A stretch of 64,000 nucleotides of DNA, taken from the NCBI GenBank assembly GCA_947383875.1, contig CANDEX010000001.1, positions 1-64,000 of the forward strand. Direction: 5' to 3'. The translations under genes were made by a program, and so were the position numbers. Under the pieces are notes generated by a model that saw only the letters and a list, made by a program, of their open reading frames with translations, was not told where the DNA came from and searched no databases. Positions 25,395-31,827 of this stretch are shown piece by piece (position 1 is the stretch's first letter; each line of letters opens with the position of its first letter). The stretch comes from an uncultured Azospirillum sp. Its GTDB lineage: Bacteria > Pseudomonadota > Alphaproteobacteria > RF32 > CAG-239.

Positions 25395-26457
25395 TACGCT
25401 TGAAAATATAATAAATATAGCCAAGCGACAAAATACCAACCCGGCAGCCATTGCAGCGCAGCTGGGAAGAAAATTGCAAAATACTTATGCTGTCTCTGTA
25501 AGAAATAATGTCGCAATTATTCCCATTCATGGCCCGCTGTTTCGTTATGCTAATCTTTTTACACTAATCAGCGGCGCGACTTCTTATGAACTTTTAGCCA
25601 GAGATTTTAATTCTGTATTGGCAGATGAAAGTGTAAAAGCGATTCTGTTTGATATCGATAGTCCCGGCGGAGAAGTCAACGGCTGTTCTGAATTGGCGGA
25701 CATGATTTATAATGCACGAGGCAAAAAGCCTATAATTGCTTATGCTTCCGGGAGTTGTTGCAGTGGAGCTTATTGGATAGCCGCAGCTTGCGATGAAATT
25801 ATCGTAACAGATACTGCGTTGGTTGGTTCTATTGGGGTTGTCGCTGTTTATGAAAAAGAAGACGGTGAAAACAAAATTGAAATTGTTTCCTCTCAAAGCC
25901 CCTTGAAACGTATCAATCCGGAAACTTCTGAGGGATTGACTCAAATACAGTCTCGCCTAGATGCATTGGCAGAAGTTTTTATCAATAAAATTGCAGTTTA
26001 TCGTGATGTCTCAACCGAAACTGTAATCAGGGATTTCGGTCAGGGAGATGTTTTTGTTGGGAAAAAGGCGATTTGGCAAGGTCTGGCTAATCGTCAAAGC
26101 TCTTTTGAGCGAATTTTAACAGACCTTAACAAAGAAAGGGAAAATGAAAACATGAATGAAATGGAGATAAGACAACAGGAACGTCAAAGAATGAAAGAGG
26201 TCTTTGATAATGCTGAAGCTCAAGGTCGTGAACAGATTGCAAATAAAATGCTGGTTACAACAGATCTTTCATCATCTCAAATTATCGAGATTTTAAAGGA
26301 TATGCCTAAACAGCAGGTTGTTTCATCTTTTGAAAAAGTTATGGCTCAGATTCCTAACCCTGAAATTGTTGTTTCAGGTACGGAAACCGCCGAAAATGTA
26401 GAGGTAATGGCTAAACGCATTGCTTCTTTGGCCAACAAATCATCTTCAGGAGAGTAA
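25345..26457 (+). CDS. Prohead protease, S49 (SppA/ClpP-like) family, with C-terminal scaffold
   Basis: The start at ATG 25,345 (GAGG upstream) gives 370 residues; an ATG 60 bp earlier sits in portal code without a ribosome-binding site. The S49 domain shows FDIDSPGGEVNGCSELADMI, the serine in ASGSCCSGAYWIAAACDEI and a Lys in the following region (about 155-175). This is the lambda gpC type. Residues ~270-370 are charged helical and match a Nu3-like scaffold expressed separately from an internal start. The enzyme matures the prohead. Confidence 0.9.
   Translation: MKIWNKITNEPWATTSDTLENIINIAKRQNTNPAAIAAQLGRKLQNTYAVSVRNNVAIIPIHGPLFRYANLFTLISGATSYELLARDFNSVLADESVKAILFDIDSPGGEVNGCSELADMIYNARGKKPIIAYASGSCCSGAYWIAAACDEIIVTDTALVGSIGVVAVYEKEDGENKIEIVSSQSPLKRINPETSEGLTQIQSRLDALAEVFINKIAVYRDVSTETVIRDFGQGDVFVGKKAIWQGLANRQSSFERILTDLNKERENENMNEMEIRQQERQRMKEVFDNAEAQGREQIANKMLVTTDLSSSQIIEILKDMPKQQVVSSFEKVMAQIPNPEIVVSGTETAENVEVMAKRIASLANKSSSGE
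26152..26457 (+). CDS. Nested in-frame scaffold protein, Nu3-like
   Basis: ATG 26,152 lies in frame within the protease gene, preceded by AAAGGG about 12 bp upstream, and would give 101 residues, mainly a charged helix (MEIRQQERQRMKEVFDNAEAQGREQIA). Lambda makes its scaffold the same way from the 3' part of gene C. The internal start is inferred from that precedent; the region itself clearly differs in composition from the protease domain. Confidence 0.5.
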   Translation: MNEMEIRQQERQRMKEVFDNAEAQGREQIANKMLVTTDLSSSQIIEILKDMPKQQVVSSFEKVMAQIPNPEIVVSGTETAENVEVMAKRIASLANKSSSGE

Positions 26458-26458
26458 A

Positions 26459-26824
26459 ATGTATGCAAATTGTAAAGATGAAGGAACATTAAAGCCCGAT
26501 AACTTGTTGGCAGGTGATTTTCCCAGAGTAGCTAGACTGGTTGATGTTACTGCCGGGAATTATGTTCGAGGTACCGTTCTCGGAAAGGTAACGGCCAGCG
26601 GAAAGTATTGTAATGCGGTTTCGACCCAAACAGATGGCTCTCAAGTACCGCTCTGCATTTTGGCCGAAAATGTCAATGCGGAAAAGGAAGATAAACAGGC
26701 CGTAGTCTATTTTACTGGTGAGTTTAATTCAGACGCTTTGACTTTTGACAACAGTTTTACTGTTGATGTCATAACCGAAAAGCTCCGTGAAAAGAGCATT
26801 TTCATTAAGAAAACCCAAGCATAA
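26459..26824 (+). CDS. Head decoration protein, lambda gpD-like
   Basis: With the start at ATG 26,459 (CAGGAGAG upstream) the product has 121 residues. The pattern GTVLGKVTASGKY and VPLCILAENVNAEKEDKQAVVYFTGEFNSDALTF is the HDPD family, including the conserved stretch in which the decoration beta-barrel is built. It binds trimeric sites on the expanded capsid and stabilises it. It is directly followed by the capsid gene, 10 bp away. Confidence 0.88.
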   Translation: MYANCKDEGTLKPDNLLAGDFPRVARLVDVTAGNYVRGTVLGKVTASGKYCNAVSTQTDGSQVPLCILAENVNAEKEDKQAVVYFTGEFNSDALTFDNSFTVDVITEKLREKSIFIKKTQA

Positions 26825-26834
26825 GGAAATAAAA

Positions 26835-27863
26835 ATGGATATCTTTTCAACACATGTATTGTCAAAAGTGGTGGAGAATCTTCATTCTCCATCATCTTTT
26901 TTATTGGATATGTTTTTTCCTCAGGAACAGCGTTCGGAAACAGAAGAGATTTATTTTGACACACAGGAAAGTAAACCTCGGATTTCACCGTTTGTTTCGC
27001 CATTGATGCCCGGCAAGGTCGTAGAACACGAGGGATATCGCACAAAATCGTTCAAACCGGCTTATGTTAAGGACAAACGGCGTTTTACCCCGGATATGCC
27101 ATTTAAAAGAATGGCAGGAGAAAAAATCGGGGGAGAAATGACACCTGCCCAGCGTTTAGAAAAAGCCGTCGCGGTTACTCTTAACAATCAACTTGACTGT
27201 TTAACTCGTCGTGAAGAAGTTATGGCCTCGGAAGTTTTGCGCACTGGCAAAATTACGGTTGAAGGCGATGGTTATCCTGCTGTTACTGTTGATTTTGGTC
27301 GAGATGCTTCATTTACTAAAGTTCTTACCGGAGATAACACTTGGGATAATTCCAGCGTAAATATTCTGGACAATTTGGAAGATTGGGCCGGTGCAATTCA
27401 GTCTAAATCTGGTGTTGTGGCTAAAACCGTTATTTTAGAACCTTCGGCATGGAAGATTTTCCGGGCGAATCCGTTTGTTCAGAAATATCTAGATTATCGG
27501 CGTGGGACAGCTAACACTTTAAGTATTGACCCGATTATTTTAGGAAATGAAAAAGCTCGATTTGTCGGGAATATTGGCGATTTTGAGGTTTGGGTATATA
27601 ACGACATATATATCGAAAGCGGAACTGAAATTGAAAAGAAAATCCTGCCTGAAAATACCGTTCTGCTGGGAAGTCGCAGCGGTATTGAGGGAGTTCGTTG
27701 CTATGGTGCTATCAAAGATGAACAGGCAGGTTTTCAGGCTAACCGTTATTTTCCTAAGTCATGGTTGGAAAATGACCCAGCTGTCCGTTGGATGCTGCTG
27801 CAATCTGCGCCGTTGGTCGTACCATATCGTCCCAATGCCTCAATGTGTGTAACCGTAAAATAG
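26835..27863 (+). CDS. Major capsid protein, lambda gpE family
   Basis: The start at ATG 26,835 (AAGGA upstream) gives 342 residues. The opening (MDIFSTHVLSKVVEN), LLDMFFPQEQRSETEEIYFD, the P-domain region and the C-terminal ENDPAVRWMLLQSAPLVVPYRPN are gpE (HK97-fold) features; the usual length of this family is about 340. It forms the icosahedral shell. It lies between decoration and head-tail linker genes. Confidence 0.95.
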   Translation: MDIFSTHVLSKVVENLHSPSSFLLDMFFPQEQRSETEEIYFDTQESKPRISPFVSPLMPGKVVEHEGYRTKSFKPAYVKDKRRFTPDMPFKRMAGEKIGGEMTPAQRLEKAVAVTLNNQLDCLTRREEVMASEVLRTGKITVEGDGYPAVTVDFGRDASFTKVLTGDNTWDNSSVNILDNLEDWAGAIQSKSGVVAKTVILEPSAWKIFRANPFVQKYLDYRRGTANTLSIDPIILGNEKARFVGNIGDFEVWVYNDIYIESGTEIEKKILPENTVLLGSRSGIEGVRCYGAIKDEQAGFQANRYFPKSWLENDPAVRWMLLQSAPLVVPYRPNASMCVTVK

Positions 27864-27873
27864 GAGAGTATAT

Positions 27874-28215
27874 ATGAAAGTATTAGCCAAAGTAACTCTG
27901 GTTGTAAATAAAACAGAATACGCTCCTGATATGGAAGTTGAGATTTCTAATGAAAAAGAAGCAGAATCCCTTATTGAGCGTGGTTTTGCTTCGAGAATTG
28001 TTAAAAATGAAAGTCAATCGTCTCAACCACCGTCATCTTCATCCTCAAAACAGGATAATTCTCAAAAATCTGATAAAAATGCTTCTAAAAGCACAAAAAA
28101 CGATAAAAACACCCTAAAAAAAGATGAAAAAAGCAAAAAGGAGATTGATAACAGTGGTGCAGCAGTTTCAAAAAGCAGTGGATCATCTGTTCAAGAAGCT
28201 GGGAAAAACCGCTAA
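27874..28215 (+). CDS. Low-complexity head-tail region protein, lambda FI-like by position
   Basis: 113 residues. The first ~45 form a small domain (VTLVVNKTEYAPDMEVEISNEKEAESLIERGFASRI) similar to the DUF7210-like modules found after capsid genes; the rest is an Ser/Lys/Asp-rich, intrinsically disordered tail. Lambda FI, which is also disordered and acts in packaging, lies at the same place; homology is not claimed. The last 92 bp overlap the next gene in another frame if that gene starts early; the chosen start at 28,154 leaves 62 bp. Confidence 0.6.
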   Translation: MKVLAKVTLVVNKTEYAPDMEVEISNEKEAESLIERGFASRIVKNESQSSQPPSSSSSKQDNSQKSDKNASKSTKNDKNTLKKDEKSKKEIDNSGAAVSKSSGSSVQEAGKNR

Positions 28216-28447
28216 ATATCAAAATCGGGACGTTCTTGTTTTCCTCTTACGCCCTGATATGGTCGTCAGTGTGGGCTTTTCACAAGCCCACACCGCGACT
28301 AATATGATGAAAATGCGGATTTCAGATGCTCCATATTTACAGATTGGAGAAAAACTATACTGCGACAATAAAGAATATACGGTTAGTCAGGAACCGTTAA
28401 AAGACACAAATAACTTAACTTGGAATTTTGAAGTAATATGCAGTTAA
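28154..28447 (+). CDS. Head-tail joining protein, lambda FII-like
   Basis: I chose GTG 28,154 because AAAGGAG lies 10 bp before it; an ATG at 28,124 has no ribosome-binding site. The 97-residue protein reads FQKAVDHLFKKLGKTAKY...VFLLRPDMVVSVGFSQAHTATNMMKMRISDAPYLQIGEKL...YTVSQEPLKDTNNLTWNFEVI. The fold pattern (beta-rich with LxxGDxx/VxxEPxxD-type segments) resembles the FII family. It should form the interface between portal and tail tube. It overlaps the next gene by 10 bp. Confidence 0.7.
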   Translation: MVQQFQKAVDHLFKKLGKTAKYQNRDVLVFLLRPDMVVSVGFSQAHTATNMMKMRISDAPYLQIGEKLYCDNKEYTVSQEPLKDTNNLTWNFEVICS

Positions 28448-29007
28448 GAGCAAGTTTAACAGGAAATTTAGCTGAAATACTGGATAAAGAGCTAAAAAAT
28501 GCAGAGATTGCCGTAACCCGCGGCATATCGACAGCGACCAGCCAACTCAAAGATGCAATGAGAAAGCAGGTGAAATCTGCACGTTTAGGTTCTCGCTTGG
28601 CGTACACTTGGAGAGGTGATGTTTTTCCTAAATCGAAAAACAGCTTAAGGGCTGTCGGTATAATTTATTCAAAAGCTGATAAAATCATGCAGAGTTTTGA
28701 ATATGGTTTGGTCATTAAGGGAAAAGACGGTTTTTGGCTGGCTATTCCAACTCCTGCAATTCCGAAAAAAATCGGCGGAAAGAAAATTACTCCTGCTCTT
28801 TATGAAAAGATGAAAGGAATCCGGCTTAGATATGTATATCGCCCTTATGGTACCTCCCTGTTGGTGCATGAACAAAAACGCCGGACAATTATCGCTTTTT
28901 GGTTGGTGCCACAGGTCAAAATGCCTAAATTAATTAATTTCGAGACAGAAAGCAGAAAAATAGAAAATAAAGTGCCGAGTTTGATTTTAGCAAATTGGAG
29001 AGATTAA
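28438..29007 (+). CDS. DUF6441-like minor tail/tail completion protein (gpZ position)
   Basis: 189 residues. The N-terminal part (LTGNLAEILDKELKNAEIAVTRGISTATSQLKDAMRKQVKSARLGSRLAYTWRG) and the C-terminal ALYEKMKGIRLRYVYRPYGTSLLV are the conserved blocks of DUF6441 phage proteins, which occupy the position of lambda gpZ. The protein is basic, as expected for a tail-end protein near DNA. It ends against a gene on the opposite strand (21 bp overlap). Confidence 0.75.
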   Translation: MQLRASLTGNLAEILDKELKNAEIAVTRGISTATSQLKDAMRKQVKSARLGSRLAYTWRGDVFPKSKNSLRAVGIIYSKADKIMQSFEYGLVIKGKDGFWLAIPTPAIPKKIGGKKITPALYEKMKGIRLRYVYRPYGTSLLVHEQKRRTIIAFWLVPQVKMPKLINFETESRKIENKVPSLILANWRD

Positions 29008-29211
29008 CTTTACAGTTTTTATTTTTAGACTGGGAATTTTATATTTTTCTACGATAGCTGATATTTCTTTGGCTTTTATAGTCTTATTATCCGTTGACGT
29101 GTCAACGATAATCTTGACTTCGGAGTTATCTATAATGAAACCAACGATAGCTTCTTTATAGTTGGACAGGTCATTTTTTAATCTTTCGATACGTTCTGTA
29201 TTGTCTTTCAT
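28987..29211 (-). CDS. Small antisense protein inside the tail operon
   Basis: 74 residues when started at ATG 29,211 (CGGAG upstream on the minus strand). No plus-strand gene covers 29,008-29,265, so this is not a shadow. The sequence is charged and protein-like (KDNTERIERLKNDLSNYKEAIVGFIIDNSEVKIIVDTSTDNKTIKAKEISAIVEKY), probably alpha/beta. A promoter with TTGACT and TATAAA (15-bp spacer) lies directly upstream. Genes inserted against the direction of late transcription in a prophage are often lysogen-expressed, for example in superinfection exclusion. No family is recognised. Confidence 0.55.
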   Translation of the reverse strand: MKDNTERIERLKNDLSNYKEAIVGFIIDNSEVKIIVDTSTDNKTIKAKEISAIVEKYKIPSLKIKTVKLISPIC

Positions 29212-29237
29212 TATGCAATCTCCGAATTGCATATTTT

Positions 29238-29264
29238 TTTATATCCAAAAAAAGGAAGAGTCAA
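29238..29264 (-). promoter_or_regulatory. Promoter for the antisense gene at 28,987
   Basis: On the minus strand TTGACT (29,264-29,259), 15-bp spacer, TATAAA (29,243-29,238). The spacer is shorter than ideal; an overlapping TAAAAA gives 17. Confidence 0.45.
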
Positions 29265-29265
29265 A

Positions 29266-29700
29266 TTGGAAAACGTAAGTGTCACAAACATTATAAACAT
29301 TTTATATAAAAAACTGGATAAGTTGAATGGAGTTCAGACGCGGAAAAATGTTGTCATACCTCAAAAAATTCCACCTGAGGGAATGATTATTCTACGGTCT
29401 GGAAAATGCGAAATAATCGAAACAATCCTTTCACCGGTATCTTATGTCTTGGAACTCCGCCCGGAACTTGAAATATTGGTACAAGATATAAATGACGATA
29501 AGCGATACAATCAAATGCTTAAAATCGTAAAAAAAGTTTCAGATTGTTTGAAAGATGATTTTTCACTAGGCGGAACAGTTGATTATTTGCACACGGAACC
29601 GCCGGAATACAGCGATGAAAATATTGATGGAGCAGCACCAATTCGGATAGCGTCCATTCCTATTATAATCGAATTTGTTTCAAATAACCCTCTTTTATAA
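29266..29700 (+). CDS. Minor tail protein, gpU-like
   Basis: The start is TTG 29,266, chosen because AAGGAAGAG lies 6 bp upstream; the product is 144 residues. It shows VTNIINILYKKLDKL, CEIIETILSPVSYVLELRPELEILVQ and GTVDYLHTEPPEYSDENIDGAAPIRIASIPIIIEF, the pattern of tail-terminator proteins (gpU/Tail-term), which cap the tail tube and fix its length. It follows the gpZ-position gene and precedes the tail tube gene, as in lambda. Confidence 0.7.
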   Translation: MENVSVTNIINILYKKLDKLNGVQTRKNVVIPQKIPPEGMIILRSGKCEIIETILSPVSYVLELRPELEILVQDINDDKRYNQMLKIVKKVSDCLKDDFSLGGTVDYLHTEPPEYSDENIDGAAPIRIASIPIIIEFVSNNPLL

Positions 29701-29710
29701 GGAAAAAAAC

Positions 29711-30673
29711 ATGAGTAGAGCTTATGGCTGGAATGCCAGCCTCTTGATTGCAGAAGAAACAGAGTATGGGGTTATACCCGAAAGCGGTTATACGAAGATT
29801 CCGTTTATTTCATCCTCTTTGGACAGTGAGCAAAGCCTGGTAGCTTCAAATGTTCTTGGTTTGGGACGCGACCCCACCACTCCGTTTCAAGATGTGATTA
29901 ATGTTTCGGGGGATGTGGTTGTACCTATTGACGTACACAGTCTCGGAATTTGGCTGAAAGCAATTTTTGGAACCCCGACATCAAAGCCGATAGTTGATGA
30001 GGAAGAATCGCCTACCGGAAATTACGAACATACCTTTGAGTCTGGGAAAGTCTCGCTCCCAAGTTATTCTTTGGAAATCGGCTTGCCCCAAGTTCCCGAA
30101 TACATCCGCTTTATGGGAGTAAAAGCTGATAACATTGCTTTTAATTTTCAGCGTTCGGGAGAAGCCCAAGCAACTATTTCCCTTTTGGCACAAGGCGAAG
30201 ATGCCTCGGAAACAAGTATATTTGCCGGTGCTGAAGCTAAAAAATACACCAGATTTTCACAATTTCAGGGATTCATTAAAAGTGCCGGAGCTTTTTTGGC
30301 GAATGTTACGGCTGCCTCGTTAACTTATTCTAACAATCTAGAAAAAATCGAAACAATCCGCAATGACGGCAAAGTTGAAGCGATTGATGTCGGTGTTGCC
30401 AGTTTATCTGGGAGTATTTCCGTTCGGTACGGGGATAATGACCTTATGAACAAAGCCCGTACCGGTGTTCCTGTAGATTTGGAATTTGGTTATGAACTGT
30501 CAGAAACGCAGAAGATAACAATTATTTGCCACGAAGTTTATCTTCCTAAACCCAAACGTTCCATTTCAGGCCCCGGCGGTATTGAGTGTTCCTACGATTT
30601 TCAAGGTTCAAAGGAACAGACGCTCGGAAAGATGATGACTGTTATCTTAATTAATAATGAAGAGGTATATTGA
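29711..30673 (+). CDS. Major tail tube protein
   Basis: With the start at ATG 29,711 (AAGGA upstream) the product is 320 residues. The opening (RAYGWNASLLIAEETEYGVIPESGYTKIPFISSSL) and VAPxx-type VVPIDVHSLGIWLKAIFG, followed by a beta-rich second half (LEFGYELSETQKITIICHEVYLPK), are typical of long gpV-like tube proteins with an added Ig-like domain. It polymerises into the tail tube. A strong terminator follows immediately, so later tail genes need readthrough or another promoter. Confidence 0.85.
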   Translation: MSRAYGWNASLLIAEETEYGVIPESGYTKIPFISSSLDSEQSLVASNVLGLGRDPTTPFQDVINVSGDVVVPIDVHSLGIWLKAIFGTPTSKPIVDEEESPTGNYEHTFESGKVSLPSYSLEIGLPQVPEYIRFMGVKADNIAFNFQRSGEAQATISLLAQGEDASETSIFAGAEAKKYTRFSQFQGFIKSAGAFLANVTAASLTYSNNLEKIETIRNDGKVEAIDVGVASLSGSISVRYGDNDLMNKARTGVPVDLEFGYELSETQKITIICHEVYLPKPKRSISGPGGIECSYDFQGSKEQTLGKMMTVILINNEEVY

Positions 30674-30708
30674 AAAACAGAGGAGTTTTTACTCCTCTGT
30701 TTTTTTTA
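30673..30708. terminator. Strong bidirectional terminator after the tail tube gene
   Basis: AACAGAGGAGT-TTTT-ACTCCTCTGTT is a perfect stem extended by A/T, with eight T after it. It would reduce transcription of genes downstream of the tube gene, as expected for the abundant tube protein. It also closes the minus-strand small ORF. Confidence 0.9.
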
Positions 30709-30786
30709 ATACAAAGCATAAATTAACCATGCTAAAGCATATATAATTTTGGCAATGTCTATTTTTATACGAACAGTAACTTTCAT
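30706..30786 (-). CDS. Possible 26-residue hydrophobic peptide
   Basis: ATG 30,786 opens a 26-codon ORF with a basic N-terminus (KVTVRIKID) and one hydrophobic segment (IAKIIYALAWLIYALY). GAAGG lies about 11 bp upstream. In the transcript TTGCCT (near 30,820) can pair with AGGCAA that contains the ribosome-binding site, and the terminator follows the stop. This is the plan of a type I toxin or small membrane regulator. Too short to assign by sequence. Confidence 0.4.
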   Translation of the reverse strand: MKVTVRIKIDIAKIIYALAWLIYALY

Positions 30787-31137
30787 GTTAAAGTTGCCTT
30801 CACCATAAAAGCCTGCCGACAGGCAATTAAGCCAACTTATTTTTAGTGGCGTTGCTACCACTTGTTTTAGTATTTGTACTTCATACGAAAACTATGAAAA
30901 TTACCTACAACTTATCTTAGCTTTTTTTCTTTTTAGGCGTAACTAAAATTTTTTAGTTTCCTGAAGAAAATGAAGTAAGGGCTATAAATATTTTCCTGCC
31001 TTCCTAGGTAAGGAATAAAAAATAACACCTCTGCTATTTCCCAATCATATTCAGAGCCAACATCTATTAGATAAATACAACGGCATTATAAATATGAATA
31101 ACATATTTTTTTTAATAATCAATCAAAGGAGTAAGTT
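30787..31137. other. Intergenic region between tail tube and tail chaperone genes
   Basis: 351 bp, AT-rich, no protein gene on the plus strand. It contains CCTGCC/GGCAGG-type pairing at about 30,811-30,824 (shared with the leader of the small minus-strand ORF) and an imperfect palindrome CCTTCCTAGGTAAGG at about 31,000. AAAGGAG at 31,126 is the ribosome-binding site of the next gene. I see no clear promoter. Confidence 0.4.
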
Positions 31138-31805
31138 ATGCTCAAACTAAAAATTCAAAAAGAACCTTATTGGCTTGAAATTGGCTATGGCGTAAAAGTT
31201 AAAGTCAAACCTTGCACATCTACTGTTTTTTATCAGGCTAAAGCCTACATGAACGATAAAATATCTCAGACCGTTAAGCAATATAAGGAGGCAAAAGAAG
31301 TCGGAGCTGATGTTTCCGATTTTTTAGATTTAAACAATCCTAAAATCCGAGAGGCTTTTGCTGATGAAAACCTGACAATCGGTATGGCATTGGCCGGTAT
31401 TCTGGAATGGGACGGCGTTTGGGAAGCTGAAAGTGATGAGACAGCACCGGTTTGCGAACAGAAAATTGAGGAACTTTTTTCAAATTTTTGGCTTATTGCT
31501 GAGAATTTTCGTAATCAATATTGTGGCGTTCGTGAAATTTTGGAAGCGGAAAAAAACGGCTTAACGCCCGATGCCACTGGCATTTCGGCAAAGGGCGAGA
31601 CTATTGCAAAGGGTGTTCAGAAAAATATAAGCTCTGCCCCATTGAAAAATGCAAATACATAGAAACAGCTCCGCAAACAATAGAGGGCTGGCAGGCTTGG
31701 GAAGTTTTGAAAAGGCTTTCCGAGCCTGATTTGTCTCAGGCTCTAAATCTTGCCAAAAATTTAGGTTTTGACATGGAAATTATGAGCGAGCTGTTGACTG
31801 TATAG
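31138..31805 (+). CDS. Tail assembly chaperones gpG and gpGT (via -1 frameshift)
   Basis: In the zero frame the gene gives a 174-residue protein (stop at 31,662), corresponding to lambda gpG. At 31,551-31,557 the heptamer A AAA AAC is followed by a stem. Shifting -1 there joins 140 residues to an 82-residue tail that ends at 31,805, giving a 222-residue gpGT-like fusion. The -1 tail includes a Cys cluster (YCKGCSEKYKLCPIEKC) and a conserved-looking helical end (GWQAWEVLKRLSEPDLSQALNLAKNLGFDMEIMSELL). Both forms act as chaperones on the tape measure protein encoded next. The tail would otherwise be an orphan reading frame without a start. Confidence 0.85.
31551..31597 (+). promoter_or_regulatory. 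Programmed -1 frameshift signal of gpG/gpGT
   Basis: Slippery A AAA AAC (31,551-31,557), 7-nt spacer, then CGCCC (31,565) pairing with GGGCG (31,593), enclosing ATGCC-ACT-GGCAT (31,571-31,583). This matches the standard layout of bacterial -1 frameshift sites. Confidence 0.8.
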
Positions 31806-31827
31806 GATTAGTAACGGAAATATAAAA

